A stretch of DNA of 36,459 nt from the NCBI GenBank assembly GCA_016935915.1, contig JAFGQB010000166.1, forward strand, positions 1-36,459, written 5' to 3'. Every line of letters starts with the position of its first letter. Within the stretch, counting starts at the first letter, position 1. The position numbers and the translations under genes are program-made. The DNA is from Spirochaetota bacterium. GTDB lineage: Bacteria; Spirochaetota; GWE2-31-10; JAFGQB01. Below the pieces are notes generated by a model. The model was not told where the DNA came from and did not search any database. It saw only the letters and a list, made by a program, of their open reading frames with translations. Positions 1 through 9,816 of this stretch are shown in pieces.

Positions 1-81
1 AGTGTAACGACGAAGCAATGACAGAAAAACTGAATGTCTAAAAGACTATCTGTTTATTATATTTTTATTCGAAATTTGACC
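1..81. repeat. Right part of a dispersed repeat, truncated by the window edge
   Basis: Bases 15-81 match 11641-11707 at 66 of 67 positions; the only difference is T at 62 against C at 11688. Both copies end in TTTGACC followed by TA. Bases 1-14 differ from the other copy but keep GAAGCAATGAC, so the inner hairpin arm is present while its loop differs. The left end lies outside the window. The element stops 25 bp before the ATG at 107, so it forms most of that gene's upstream region. Confidence 0.85.
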
Positions 82-106
82 TATTAATCATTACGGGAGG
101 GTTTGT

Positions 107-709
107 ATGAAAAAAACAGTCATTCTATTGCTTTTAAATTTAACTTTTGTTTTTTTTGCAAAAGAAATCATAATTACACCCAAAGATCCTAAAAATCCGG
201 ATAATCCAAAAATTATTAATGAAGAGAATAAAACCAGAGATGAAGAGCCTGAAGTATCAAAATCAAAAATCAATCTGGAATATAAAAAACAGAACGGTAA
301 AGGCAATAAAGGTGTAGTTGAAAATTTTAAAGATTTTTATTTAAAGCTTTCATGGGAAAATAACGAATACGCCGAACAGGAGATTCTTATAGATTTTGTC
401 AAAACAATAAAAATCAAAGGTTATACAATGATCAAAAAAACAAAAGACAAACTTTCGATAGTTTATTATTTTCCTTATCTGTATGACATATCTTTAAAGG
501 ACGGTAAGCTGATCACTGACGCAAAAGGAAGAATTAACGAAATAGAGAGTTTTACAGTTTATAATTCAATGGGCAAGGAAAAATGCTATACATATTTCAT
601 CAGATACTGGCTGGAAGATAAACAATTTTTCAGCGACAACAAATCAAATGATTATCTTGAAAGCCCTGAAGTACCGGAAAACGTTGTTATACTTATGAAT
701 TTTAATTAA
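107..709 (+). CDS. Exported hypothetical protein, 200 aa
   Basis: I do not recognise this family. Residues 1-18 look like a signal peptide: MKK, then a long Leu/Val/Phe core ending in FFA, with cleavage plausible before KEI. A short Pro/Asp/Lys/Asn-rich stretch follows (about residues 24-35), then a charged linker and a mixed alpha/beta-looking body from about residue 60 (FKDFYLKLSWE) to the end. There are no Cys pairs, lipobox or further membrane segments. The ATG is well supported by GGGAGG at 95-100 with six bases of spacing. It precedes the ClpC paralog on the same strand by 100 bp, so co-expression is possible but not shown. A periplasmic location is inferred from the signal peptide only. 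Confidence 0.7.
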   Translation: MKKTVILLLLNLTFVFFAKEIIITPKDPKNPDNPKIINEENKTRDEEPEVSKSKINLEYKKQNGKGNKGVVENFKDFYLKLSWENNEYAEQEILIDFVKTIKIKGYTMIKKTKDKLSIVYYFPYLYDISLKDGKLITDAKGRINEIESFTVYNSMGKEKCYTYFIRYWLEDKQFFSDNKSNDYLESPEVPENVVILMNFN

Positions 710-766
710 AAAGTAATTTTTTTATAAAAAAATCAAATTTAATTATTATTTTTTAATCTAATATTT

Positions 767-772
767 TATAAT
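767..772 (+). promoter_or_regulatory. Possible -10 element upstream of the ClpC paralog
   Basis: A perfect TATAAT lies 38 bp before the ATG at 810, but the sequence 17 bp upstream of it (TATTAT) is a poor -35. In such AT-rich DNA chance matches are common. If real, the ClpC paralog is transcribed independently of the preceding gene. Confidence 0.3.
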
Positions 773-809
773 TGATAAAACGAACAATTTATAAAAAGGA
801 TTTATTTTA

Positions 810-3266
810 ATGTTTCAGAAATATTTAAGAATATGCACAGAAAAGGTAATACAGGCAATAAACATCGGTACAATGGAGTTAGCCAATTTAAGGCAGACTG
901 TATTTTCACCTGAATTCATACTTTTGGGGATCATTGAACAGGAAGATTCCATAGTTTTAAAAATTTTAGAACAGATAGACAACATCGATCATATAAAGAT
1001 AATCGATTCCATATCTGAAAAGATCTATAATTATCAACCGAAAAACGACAGTACTCCAGAGCAGATAAATATAACATTGAGTCCTGATATTGAAAAGATA
1101 TTTGAAATAGCACTGGACGAGACAAAAAAATTTGATGACAAATATATTTCTACTGGTACACTTTTTCTTGCATTTTTTAATCCTTCAATCCAGCCTTCAT
1201 CTACAATCCTCTATGATGTCGGATTAAGATATAATTCATGCAGGGATATATTGACAAACCTAAAAGCAGGGCAAAAAATAGACACAAGAGACTCTGAAAG
1301 CAAGGAAGATGTTTTAAAAAGTTTCGGTATTGATCTAACTAAACTAGCACAGGAAGGAAGACTTGACCCTGTTATAGGCAGAGAAGATGAAATATCAAGA
1401 ATAATCCATATACTTGCCCGAAGAATTAAAAACAATCCTATTATTATTGGAGAAGCAGGAGTCGGCAAAACCGTATTAGTTGAAGGTCTTGCCAAATTAA
1501 TTGTCAATTCCAGAGTACCCGAAACCCTGTTGAACAAAAAAATAATTCAGATAGATATGGCGCAGGTAACTGCAGGAGCAAAGTTTAAAGGAGAGTTTGA
1601 GGAAAGGGTAAAAAGCATTGTCGATACTCTTGTTAATTCAAACGGAAAGGTAATAGCTTTTATTGATGAATTGCAGACATTAATAGATGCAAGCGGCGTC
1701 GGAAATGTTAAGGCAGGTGACATTCTTAAACCTGCTTTGGCACGGGGACAACTGCAATTGATCGGTACTGTAACAAAAGACTCCTATAAAAAAGTGATTG
1801 AAAAGGATAAGGCTCTTTCCAGAAGGCTGCAGCCGATTATTTTAGAAGAACCTACAATCGAAAAGACGATAAATATTTTAAACGGTCTGAAAGACAAATA
1901 TGAACAGCATCATAAAGTAACTTATCTTAAAGATTCAATTGATGCCGCTGCCAGAATGTCAGACAGGTATATTACGGATAGATTTCTGCCGGATAAAGCA
2001 ATAGATTTAATTGATGAAGCAGGTGCAAGAAAGCATCTCTACTTAATAACTACACCACCCGAAATCCAGGAAATTGAAGAGGAACGTTCTGCAATAAGAA
2101 GGATGCAGACTGATGCTTTCGTTGAAAACAAAATTGAGGATGTCGTTGAATTTCAACAGAAGATCAATGAAATAGAAAAAAAACTAAAGGAACTTAAAAA
2201 TGAATGGCTTAGGACTAAAGAGGAATCGACAAATATCGTGACAGCCGAAGACATTGCCGATATTATAAGCCATATAACAGGCATACCTGTGAAAAAACTT
2301 GTAGAAACAGAATCCGAAAAATTACGGCACATGGAAGAAAATATTCATCACAGGATAATTGGCCAGGATGAACCGATTCATGCAGTATCAAATGCAATAC
2401 GAAGAAACAGAGCTGGATTAAAAGACAGGAATAAACCTATAGGTTCATTTTTATTCCTTGGTCCAACAGGTGTAGGAAAAACAGAGCTTGCTAAAGCATT
2501 GGCTGAATTTTTATTTGATGATGAAAATAAAATAATAAGACTTGACATGTCAGAATATATGGAAAAGCACTCTGTTTCAAAAATGATAGGATCTCCTCCC
2601 GGATATGTGGGATATGATGAAGGAGGTCAACTAACTGAACTTGTAAGAAGATCGCCTTATTCAATAATCCTGCTGGACGAGATGGAAAAAGCTCATGAAG
2701 ACGTATTCAATATATTCCTTCAGATTTTTGATGAAGGCAGGCTAACAGACAGTCAGGGTGTGGAAGTAAGCTTTAAAAACTCAATTATAATTGCCACTTC
2801 AAATCTTGGTTCTTCCCATATTTTTGATCTCGGCAAAAAAATCGGATTTAAAAACATTGATGAAAAAAAGGATCATATTGAAAATTATGAAATGATAAAA
2901 GAAAAAATACTTGAAGAAACAAAGAAATTCTTCAAACCGGAGTTTTTAAACCGTATAGATGATATAATAGTCTTTCATCCTTTACAGAAAAACCATATTA
3001 TAGACATCACCGACTTGATGCTCAATAAATTAAAATCTAAAATTGAAGAAAACGGTTATAAAATTAATTTTTCAGAAGAAAGCAAGGTCAAATTATCGGA
3101 ACTGGGTTATTCATCCGAGTTTGGTGCAAGACCATTGCTTAGGGTCATAGAAAATTATGTAGAAAATCCTTTGAGCTTAAAAATTATTTCAGGAGAAATC
3201 AAAGCAGGCGATAATGTCTTTGTTGATGTAGAAAAAGATAAGATCATTATTAAAAAAATCAAGTGA
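810..3266 (+). CDS. ClpC-type AAA+ protein unfoldase, divergent paralog (818 aa)
   Basis: A class I Clp/Hsp100 ATPase with two AAA+ modules. It has an N-terminal Clp repeat domain (about residues 1-150), Walker A1 GEAGVGKT 214-221, Walker B1 ending in DE 286-287, a short UVR-like coiled coil about 435-470, Walker A2 GPTGVGKT 551-558, Walker B2 IILLDE 619-624 and pore motif GYVG 598-601. IGF at 678-680 matches the ClpP-docking tripeptide, so it should feed substrates to ClpP. The short middle domain argues against ClpB. It differs from the ClpC at 7357-9816: pore loop 1 has AKFKG instead of TKYRG, Walker B1 is followed by LQT rather than LHT, and the GTEH motif of the second Clp repeat is STGT (114-117). 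An AAAAGG-type ribosome site precedes the ATG. Two ClpC-like proteins in one window suggest distinct substrates or adaptors (inference). Confidence 0.9.
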   Translation: MFQKYLRICTEKVIQAINIGTMELANLRQTVFSPEFILLGIIEQEDSIVLKILEQIDNIDHIKIIDSISEKIYNYQPKNDSTPEQINITLSPDIEKIFEIALDETKKFDDKYISTGTLFLAFFNPSIQPSSTILYDVGLRYNSCRDILTNLKAGQKIDTRDSESKEDVLKSFGIDLTKLAQEGRLDPVIGREDEISRIIHILARRIKNNPIIIGEAGVGKTVLVEGLAKLIVNSRVPETLLNKKIIQIDMAQVTAGAKFKGEFEERVKSIVDTLVNSNGKVIAFIDELQTLIDASGVGNVKAGDILKPALARGQLQLIGTVTKDSYKKVIEKDKALSRRLQPIILEEPTIEKTINILNGLKDKYEQHHKVTYLKDSIDAAARMSDRYITDRFLPDKAIDLIDEAGARKHLYLITTPPEIQEIEEERSAIRRMQTDAFVENKIEDVVEFQQKINEIEKKLKELKNEWLRTKEESTNIVTAEDIADIISHITGIPVKKLVETESEKLRHMEENIHHRIIGQDEPIHAVSNAIRRNRAGLKDRNKPIGSFLFLGPTGVGKTELAKALAEFLFDDENKIIRLDMSEYMEKHSVSKMIGSPPGYVGYDEGGQLTELVRRSPYSIILLDEMEKAHEDVFNIFLQIFDEGRLTDSQGVEVSFKNSIIIATSNLGSSHIFDLGKKIGFKNIDEKKDHIENYEMIKEKILEETKKFFKPEFLNRIDDIIVFHPLQKNHIIDITDLMLNKLKSKIEENGYKINFSEESKVKLSELGYSSEFGARPLLRVIENYVENPLSLKIISGEIKAGDNVFVDVEKDKIIIKKIK

Positions 3267-3297
3267 AGGTATGCTTTTTATTCTGCATATCCTTCAC
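3263..3297. terminator. Hairpin between convergent genes, probable bidirectional terminator
   Basis: GTGAAGGTATGC (3263-3274) pairs with GCATATCCTTCAC (3285-3297) with one bulged base around a T-rich loop. It starts inside the stop codon of the ClpC paralog and lies 25 bp beyond the stop of the convergent asd gene. No clean U-tract follows on either strand, so efficiency is uncertain. Confidence 0.55.
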
Positions 3298-3321
3298 ATA
3301 AAATATAGCTATTATATCTCT

Positions 3322-4434
3322 TTATTTTTCATCAAGAATAATCCTAAGCATTCTTCTTAAAGGTTCTGCCGCACCCCATAACAGCTGATCGCCGACAGTA
3401 AAACCAGTCAGGTACTCATTGCCAAGCATCATCTTTCTTAATCTTCCTATAGGTACACTTAAAGTTCCTGAAACCTTTGCCGGAGTAAGCTCCCTGATTG
3501 TGTCTTCGTAATTATTGGGGATCACCTTCACCCATTCGTTTGCACTTTTGATCATATCTTCAATTTCATTTAACGGAATATCCTTAGTAAGTTTTATGGT
3601 TAAAGCCTGGCTGTGGCATCTCATTGAACTAACTCTGACACATATACCATCAACAGGTATGAATTTTTTAGTCATTAGAATTTTATTGGTTTCAGCGCTT
3701 CCTTTCCATTCTTCTCTTGTCTGCCCAGAATCCATACAGCTATCAATCCAAGGGATTAAACTTGCTGCCAATGGAGTTTTGCCATATTCTATAGGGAAAT
3801 CACTGTTCCTGATAGTATTAGTTACAATTCTATCAAGTTCTAAAATATTTATTTCTGACTCTTTTAAAGTATCTCTTGAAGAATCCCCTATTATTTTCAT
3901 CTGATTGACAAGTTCTGTCATAAGCTTTACTCCTGAACCTGAAGCAGCCTGGTAAGTCATTGTACTTAACCATTCTATACATTTATTTTTAAACAAACCC
4001 TGCAATGCCATAAGCATCAAACTCACTGTACAATTACCACCGATATAAGCCTTGATGCCTTTCTTAAGACCTTTCTTTATAATATCTAAGTTAACTGGGT
4101 CTAAAATTATAACCGCTTCATCAAGCATTCTTAATTTGCTTGCAGCATCAATCCAGTAACCTTTCCAGTTAACTTTTTTTAATTCAGGATAAATCTTAGC
4201 AGTATAATCGCTTCCCTGACAAGTAATTATTATATCAAGTTTTTTTAATAAATCAAGATTATGTGCATCTTTCAACACATCAATATCAATTCCGATATCC
4301 GGCCCTTGTTTGCCTGCCTGTGATGTTGAGAAAAAAAAAGGTTCAAATCCCTTAAAGTCATTTTCCTCTTTCATTCTGTTAATTAAAACAGAGCCAACCA
4401 TTCCTCTCCAGCCAACAAATCCAACCTTCAACAT
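3322..4434 (-). CDS. asd: Aspartate-semialdehyde dehydrogenase (370 aa)
   Basis: Converts L-aspartyl-4-phosphate to L-aspartate-4-semialdehyde with NADPH, the branch point to lysine/diaminopimelate, threonine and methionine. It is of the proteobacterial (E. coli) subtype along its whole length. The NADP-binding loop VGWRGMVGS is at 7-15, catalytic Cys135 lies in GGNCTVS, the acid/base His274 in RCHSQA, and the C-terminal block TVGDQLLWGAAEPLRRM is strongly conserved. Cys135 and His274 even keep E. coli numbering. The start is backed by CAGGAG eight bases upstream. The gene stands alone, convergent with the ClpC paralog and divergent from the TPR gene, with its own promoter. Its close match to a proteobacterial type and visibly higher GC than the mcsB region could reflect lateral transfer, not tested here. 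Confidence 0.96.
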   Translation of the reverse strand: MLKVGFVGWRGMVGSVLINRMKEENDFKGFEPFFFSTSQAGKQGPDIGIDIDVLKDAHNLDLLKKLDIIITCQGSDYTAKIYPELKKVNWKGYWIDAASKLRMLDEAVIILDPVNLDIIKKGLKKGIKAYIGGNCTVSLMLMALQGLFKNKCIEWLSTMTYQAASGSGVKLMTELVNQMKIIGDSSRDTLKESEINILELDRIVTNTIRNSDFPIEYGKTPLAASLIPWIDSCMDSGQTREEWKGSAETNKILMTKKFIPVDGICVRVSSMRCHSQALTIKLTKDIPLNEIEDMIKSANEWVKVIPNNYEDTIRELTPAKVSGTLSVPIGRLRKMMLGNEYLTGFTVGDQLLWGAAEPLRRMLRIILDEK

Positions 4435-4462
4435 ATTTTTGACTCCTGAATAAATTTCGTGA

Positions 4463-4491
4463 TTTATAGCATAATAAAAAAAGATTTACAA
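4463..4491 (-). promoter_or_regulatory. Probable sigma-70-type promoter of asd
   Basis: On the minus strand, TTGTAA (4491-4486), 17 bp, then TATAAA (4468-4463), preceded by TGC giving an extended -10. It lies 28 bp before the asd start codon, upstream of its CAGGAG site. Confidence 0.6.
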
Positions 4492-4520
4492 GATAAAAAC
4501 AATAATTTTAAACAAAAAAA

Positions 4521-4547
4521 TTGACATCAATTAAAATATAATATAAA
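4521..4547 (+). promoter_or_regulatory. Probable promoter of the TPR/NHL gene pair
   Basis: A perfect -35 TTGACA (4521-4526) is followed after 15 bp by TATAAA (4542-4547). The spacing is short. A transcript would begin near 4553, downstream of the TTG at 4549, which supports the later TTG at 4585 as the real start of the next gene. Confidence 0.5.
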
Positions 4548-4584
4548 ATTGTCATATTCTATTAAATTGGGGGGGATTTGTTAT

Positions 4585-5289
4585 TTGTCAAGAAAAAATA
4601 ATACTCCATCAAAAATAAACACTGATTTAAAAGAAGCAATCAAAAAATTTAAACGGATCAAATATGACAGTTCAAAAGATTTATTATATAAAGTTCTTGA
4701 ATCAGATCCGATAAATCCTGAAGCACATTATTATCTTGGTCTTATTTATTCAAAAGAAGAAAACTGGCAAAAAGCAATAGTTCACTTAAAAACAATAATT
4801 GATCTAGGGATCAACTTTATTTTTACAAATCAATGCAGAATGCTTTTGGGTTTGATCTACTTTAAAAACAAGGAATTTACTAGAGCTTTAAAAGAGTTCA
4901 CTGATGCCCTGGAGTCTGAAGAAGAAACTGGTAAGATCTATGCGGCATTATCATGTGTTTACCATTATATGAATGAAAAGGAAAAAGCATTTAATTATGC
5001 AAAACAGGCATTTGATATTGATCCTTATAATCTGAATGCTAAAAATACTTACGGTTTTTTACTTTCTGATTACAATATAAACATAACAAAAAGTATTGAA
5101 ATCTTAAGAGAAGTTGTTAGATTAAAACCCGACAACCCTGCATATCTTGATTCATTAGGATGGGCATATTATAAAAAAGGAGATTATAAAGCTGCTAAAG
5201 CCAGCTTAGAAGAAGCATTCAAATATGCAAATGATAATATTGAAATTAAGAATCATTTGGAAACAATAAATAAATTTAAAAACAGTTAA
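4585..5289 (+). CDS. TPR-repeat protein, TTG start (234 aa)
   Basis: A tetratricopeptide-repeat protein without signal peptide or catalytic domain, so probably a cytoplasmic scaffold or binding protein. Consecutive helical pairs cover nearly the whole length, for example around PINPEAHYYLGLIYSKEEN, LGLIYFKNKEFTRALKEF and LDSLGWAYYKKGDYKAAKASL. The same frame is open from a TTG at 4549, but the predicted transcript starts after that codon. A run of seven G (4569-4575) sits nine bases before the TTG at 4585, so that start is chosen. It ends 19 bp before the TTG of the TPR/NHL/VWA gene, so the two likely form one operon. The specific function is unknown. Confidence 0.75.
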   Translation: MSRKNNTPSKINTDLKEAIKKFKRIKYDSSKDLLYKVLESDPINPEAHYYLGLIYSKEENWQKAIVHLKTIIDLGINFIFTNQCRMLLGLIYFKNKEFTRALKEFTDALESEEETGKIYAALSCVYHYMNEKEKAFNYAKQAFDIDPYNLNAKNTYGFLLSDYNINITKSIEILREVVRLKPDNPAYLDSLGWAYYKKGDYKAAKASLEEAFKYANDNIEIKNHLETINKFKNS

Positions 5290-5308
5290 AAATTTTTTGG
5301 AGCTTAAA

Positions 5309-7342
5309 TTGAAATTAAAATTATTTTTATTCATTTTATTTGCATATTTATTTACTTCAGATTTATTTTCTCAAGGCATTGATTTATCAAAAGAATATTC
5401 AATGGATGAATTCAAAAAAGGAATTAATGCATATCATAAGGGAGAATATGATTTGGCTATTTCTTTTTTTACCAAATCCTTAAGTTATAAATCAGACAAT
5501 CACATTGCAAATTATTTTTTAGGTGAAACATTTAGAAAAGCCGGATATGAAAAAAATGCTATATTCACCTGGAATAACCTGCTGGCAATGGGTTTTAATG
5601 ATAAAATGCTTAAATCTAAAATTTCAAATTTATATAATGAACACGGATTATTGTCTCAAATAAACATAAATAAAAATTTTTTAATAAAAGAAGATATAAA
5701 AGGTTATATTGATGATAAAAGTCCGGCATTGTTTATTAAACCTGCACAAATAACAACCGATAGAAACAATCACTATTTTTTTCCATGTTTTTTAAGTGGT
5801 TACATAGTGGAAATGGATCAAAATTTCCATATTGTAAAAAACCATTTTCCCTTAGGATATAAACTCGAAAAACCTTTTGGTGTTGCAGTTGATAGCGAAG
5901 AAAATATTTATGTTTCAGATTTTCAAAATGACGTAGTAATTAAATTTGATAAATTTGGATTAATCAAAAGTAAAATTGGTTATAAAGGAATCGGACAGGG
6001 TGCATTATTGGGTCCCGAATTTTTACTTTTAGATGATGATAATAATCTTTATATTTCAGATACTGGCAACTCCAGGATCAATAAATACAATAATAGCGGT
6101 GACTTTTTATTTTCCATTGGAGATGAAAAAAACGACTTAGGAGAAATCAAAAAGCCCGCCGGTATTTACTATAGCAACAATCAGCTGTTCGTTTGCGACA
6201 AAGAGGCGAATAAAATCATAATATATGATAAAAATGGAAATTTTTTATATAGTCTTGGTGAAAATATTTTGAATAAACCATATCAATTAACAATCGATCA
6301 ATATAATAGATTTTTAATAATATGTGAAACAGAAGTATGGGTTTATGAAAAGCAAAATGATCTATGGTATATTTTTGATGCCGTTGGCAATAGATTAAAT
6401 AAAGGAATATCAATAATAAACGATAGAGAAAATAATATTCTTTTAACGGATTTCAATACTTCAAGACTCATTGTATTAACTGGAGAACGTGACAGATATA
6501 CCAATTTAAATGTAAACATTGAAAGAATATATTCAAACAAGTTCCCGGATGTAATAATGTCACTAACAGTTAAAAAAGATGATTTTTCATTACCGACCGG
6601 AATAACACCTTACAATTTATCGGTATATGAAAACGGAAAGTTAATTAATGGCATTGGCATGTCTTTAACCGAACAATTAAATAATATCAATGATGTTATG
6701 ATTATTTACGACAATAACTATTCAATGGATGTATTTAAAAAAGATATTAAAGTATTAATTGATGCATGGTTCTCTTCAAAAGAAATTAATACAAACTTTG
6801 CATTAATTTCTTTAAGTGAAAATGATGCTATAATAGAAAATAATTTCGGCAGTTCATGGCTGACTATTAAAGATTCAATTAATAATATTAAATTAAAAGA
6901 AAATACCGATATAGGTTCTGGAATAAAATTAGGCATATCAAATTTGCTGTCAAGATTTTCAAAAAAAACAATAATAATAATAACCAATTCAAAAGAAACA
7001 GGTAATTCATTCAATCAATTTAAAATTGAGAACTGCATTGATATGGCAAAAAACAACAATATACCTGTTTATGTACTAACCTTTTCACAAGGCGGACTTT
7101 CTCAAATATTTGAATTTATTTCAAAAAAGACCGGTGCCAGTTATTATAATATTTATAAAAATAAAGAAGTTCACACTCTTATAAAAACAATAGAGCAGAT
7201 GAAAAGCAATGAATTAATTTTTTCTTATAAATCAAGAACAATTTCCAGATTTGGCGAGGAACCAATATCAATAATTGTTGAAGTTGATTACAGCGGAATG
7301 AAAGGTTTTGCTAAATCCATTTATTATCCAATAACAAAGTAA
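5309..7342 (+). CDS. Exported TPR, NHL-repeat and VWA-like protein, TTG start (677 aa)
   Basis: Starts with a signal peptide (MKLKLFLFILF, cleavage likely near LFSQG, residue 23). A TPR unit (about 28-100) follows, then NHL-type beta-propeller blades (about 145-392; motifs such as GVAVDSEENIYVSD and LYISDTGNSRINKY), then a von Willebrand A-like domain (about 461-635). The metal site of the VWA domain is degraded: the usual DxSxS is DNNYS (468-472) and the usual later Asp is Asn560 in ITNS, although Thr533 remains. It probably binds partners in the periplasm or at the cell surface, perhaps without metal. The open frame begins at a TTG at 5297, but that TTG is part of the TTGGAG ribosome site; TTG 5309 lies six bases after GGAG. 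It converges on clpC with only 14 bp between stops. Confidence 0.8.
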   Translation: MKLKLFLFILFAYLFTSDLFSQGIDLSKEYSMDEFKKGINAYHKGEYDLAISFFTKSLSYKSDNHIANYFLGETFRKAGYEKNAIFTWNNLLAMGFNDKMLKSKISNLYNEHGLLSQININKNFLIKEDIKGYIDDKSPALFIKPAQITTDRNNHYFFPCFLSGYIVEMDQNFHIVKNHFPLGYKLEKPFGVAVDSEENIYVSDFQNDVVIKFDKFGLIKSKIGYKGIGQGALLGPEFLLLDDDNNLYISDTGNSRINKYNNSGDFLFSIGDEKNDLGEIKKPAGIYYSNNQLFVCDKEANKIIIYDKNGNFLYSLGENILNKPYQLTIDQYNRFLIICETEVWVYEKQNDLWYIFDAVGNRLNKGISIINDRENNILLTDFNTSRLIVLTGERDRYTNLNVNIERIYSNKFPDVIMSLTVKKDDFSLPTGITPYNLSVYENGKLINGIGMSLTEQLNNINDVMIIYDNNYSMDVFKKDIKVLIDAWFSSKEINTNFALISLSENDAIIENNFGSSWLTIKDSINNIKLKENTDIGSGIKLGISNLLSRFSKKTIIIITNSKETGNSFNQFKIENCIDMAKNNNIPVYVLTFSQGGLSQIFEFISKKTGASYYNIYKNKEVHTLIKTIEQMKSNELIFSYKSRTISRFGEEPISIIVEVDYSGMKGFAKSIYYPITK

Positions 7343-7356
7343 TTTAAATTTATCAA

Positions 7357-9816
7357 TCAAGCTTTAATTAACTTTTTTCTTTTACCGCTATTTTTATCTT
7401 TTGTTATAAATTTAATTTTATTGTTAACTATAGAAATCTCAACAAAAGTATTCTTTTTAAAATTTTTATTTAATATTTCTACAGTCAGCTGATCAATTAT
7501 CTCTTTCTGAATTGCTCTTCTTAAAGTCCTTGCTCCATATTTTTTATCGTAATAATTATTTATCAAAAATTTCTTAACTTCATCATTCATAACAATTTCT
7601 AAATGATGTTCTTTAATATTATCGATAACTTCTGTAAACATTATATCAATGATTTTAACCAAATCATTGATATCAAGAGATTTAAAAACAACGATTTCAT
7701 CAACTCTGTTTAAAAATTCAGGATTAAAAACTCTCTTTAATTCATTTAAAACAAAATTTTTTATCTCTTTGTATTCTGACTCTTTATTTGTAAGGCTAAA
7801 ACCTATATTATTATCCTTTTGTATTTCTCTTGCTCCCACATTGCTTGTCATTATGACTATAGTATCTCGAAATGATACAATATGTCCTAAATTATCCGAC
7901 AACTGCCCCTCTTCTAAAAGCTGGAGCAGAATATTAAATACATCAGGATGTGCTTTTTCTATTTCATCTAGCAGTACTACAGAATATGGCCTTCTACGTA
8001 TTTTTTCTGTTAAAACCCCACCTTCATCATAACCCACATATCCGGGAGGCGCTCCAACTAGTCTTGAAACATTATGTTTTTCCATAAAATCAGACATGTC
8101 AATTCTGATTAAAGAATCAGGATCACCAAATAAAAACTCAGCCAAGCGTTTAGCAAGTTCAGTTTTACCAACACCTGTTGGACCTAAAAAAATAAAAGAA
8201 CCCATAGGTCTGTTTTTATGACCTAGACCTATTCTTGATCTTCTAACTGCAGCAGATATAACTTTTATTGCTTCATCCTGACCGATAATCTTTTCCTTTA
8301 TTTCTTCTTCCATTCTTAAAAGCTTTTGTGATTCACTTTCAATAATTTTTGATACAGGAATTTTTGTTATGCTGGATAAAACATCAAGAATACAATTATC
8401 ATCAACTATAAATTTATCCATATTGTTTTTCTTTTGCCATTTAACAAATAATTCTTCACGTTTCTCTTTCAAATCATTGATTTTTTCTTTTATATCTTCG
8501 CATTCCTCAAAAAGCTGTTCTTTAATATATTGAGTTTTTAATTCTTCAAGATTTTCTATTTCTTTTTCTATATTATATAAATCAGGGGGCTTAATAGAAC
8601 TTCTTATCTTTACTCTTGAACCAGCTTCATCTATTAAATCAATAGCTTTGTCAGGTAAATACCTATCTGCTATATATCTCTGGCTTAACAGGGCAGCTTT
8701 TTCCAGTGCTTTGTCTGTATAAGTAACATTGTGGTGTGATTCATATAAAAATTTAATACCCTGCAGAATTTTAATTGTTTCCTGTGCTGTCGGTTCATCA
8801 ACAATTATCGGTTGAAATCTTCTTTCTAAAGCGGCATCTTTTTCTATATATTTTTTATATTCACTTAAAGTAGTTGCCCCGATGCATCTTAACTCTCCTC
8901 TCGCCAAAGCAGGTTTAAGCATATTTGAAGCATCAATAGCACCTTCAGCAGCGCCTGCTCCAATAACTGTATGCAATTCGTCTACAAACAATATTACATT
9001 TTGAACTTCTGAAATTTCTTTCATAAGTTTTTTTAATCTCTCTTCAAACTCTCCTCTATATTTAGTGCCGGCAACTAAAAGAGCAAGATCGAGAGTTACA
9101 ACCCTTTTTTCCAGCAAAACATCAGGAACATCACTATTCACTATTTTTTGCGCAAGACCTTCGACGATCGCAGTTTTACCTACACCAGGCTCTCCAATTA
9201 ATACTGGATTATTTTTGGTTCTCCTGGATAATATCTGAATTACACGTTCAATTTCTACATCCCTCCCAATTACTTTATCAAGCTTTCCTCTTCTTGCATA
9301 ATTTGTTAAATCTTTACCGAATTCATCCAATGTAGGAGTCTTTTTTATTATATCTTTTTTCGGAACATTCTTGCCGAATCCTATAATCTTTATTATACCT
9401 TCTCTAAATTTATTTACAGTAACATTATAATCTTCCAAAACTTGAGCAATAATTGAATCAGGAATCAGCATTGAAGATAAAAATAAATGTTCAGTGCCGA
9501 TATAACTATAGCCCATATTTTTTGCTTCTATCATACTTAATTCTATCATTCTCTGGACTTCAGGAGATGGCATTACATCTCCAAGATAAACAGGACCTTC
9601 CCTTTTTTCAAGATATTCTTCTATATCCAATTTCAATTCTTCAATATCAACACTCATACTTTGTAAATTTTTTACTGCAACACTTTCCTTTTCTTCCAAA
9701 ATAGCCAATACCATATGCTCAGGAAGTAATTTATCTGCATTAAATCTTTTTGCAACTTCCTGAACAACAACATTAATAATTCTATTGGCTCTGGCAGTAA
9801 AACCTCTGTTAAACAT
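7357..9816 (-). CDS. clpC: ATP-dependent Clp protease ATP-binding subunit ClpC (819 aa)
   Basis: Hexameric AAA+ unfoldase that delivers proteins to ClpP. Two Clp N-repeats lie at about 1-148, Walker A1 GEPGVGKT at 208-215, Walker B1 ILFVDE at 275-280, a UVR-containing middle domain at about 420-465, Walker A2 GPTGVGKT at 545-552, Walker B2 VVLLDE at 613-618 and ClpP-docking IGF at 671-673. In the N-domain, PEH (Glu33) and GTEH (Glu109) align with the two Glu residues that bind phosphoarginine in Bacillus subtilis ClpC (Glu32 and Glu106), so that recognition surface looks intact. It is last in mcsA-mcsB-clpC. Its start overlaps the mcsB end by 8 bp, implying translational coupling. Length and motifs are typical; of the two ClpC proteins here this is the canonical one. 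Confidence 0.96.
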   Translation of the reverse strand: MFNRGFTARANRIINVVVQEVAKRFNADKLLPEHMVLAILEEKESVAVKNLQSMSVDIEELKLDIEEYLEKREGPVYLGDVMPSPEVQRMIELSMIEAKNMGYSYIGTEHLFLSSMLIPDSIIAQVLEDYNVTVNKFREGIIKIIGFGKNVPKKDIIKKTPTLDEFGKDLTNYARRGKLDKVIGRDVEIERVIQILSRRTKNNPVLIGEPGVGKTAIVEGLAQKIVNSDVPDVLLEKRVVTLDLALLVAGTKYRGEFEERLKKLMKEISEVQNVILFVDELHTVIGAGAAEGAIDASNMLKPALARGELRCIGATTLSEYKKYIEKDAALERRFQPIIVDEPTAQETIKILQGIKFLYESHHNVTYTDKALEKAALLSQRYIADRYLPDKAIDLIDEAGSRVKIRSSIKPPDLYNIEKEIENLEELKTQYIKEQLFEECEDIKEKINDLKEKREELFVKWQKKNNMDKFIVDDNCILDVLSSITKIPVSKIIESESQKLLRMEEEIKEKIIGQDEAIKVISAAVRRSRIGLGHKNRPMGSFIFLGPTGVGKTELAKRLAEFLFGDPDSLIRIDMSDFMEKHNVSRLVGAPPGYVGYDEGGVLTEKIRRRPYSVVLLDEIEKAHPDVFNILLQLLEEGQLSDNLGHIVSFRDTIVIMTSNVGAREIQKDNNIGFSLTNKESEYKEIKNFVLNELKRVFNPEFLNRVDEIVVFKSLDINDLVKIIDIMFTEVIDNIKEHHLEIVMNDEVKKFLINNYYDKKYGARTLRRAIQKEIIDQLTVEILNKNFKKNTFVEISIVNNKIKFITKDKNSGKRKKLIKA

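Noticed and set aside
1211..1537. Minus-strand open frame of 108 aa inside the ClpC paralog, and similar ones opposite asd, EF-Tu, EF-G and clpC
   Set aside because: These are shadows of well-identified genes, without family motifs or plausible starts.
2278..2420. ClpB identity for the proteins at 810-3266 and 7357-9816
   Set aside because: The middle domain is short and UVR-like, and both carry the IGF ClpP-docking loop absent from ClpB.
4549..4587. TTG at 4549 as start of the TPR protein
   Set aside because: It precedes the predicted transcription start and lacks a ribosome site; the G7 run and TTG at 4585 fit better.
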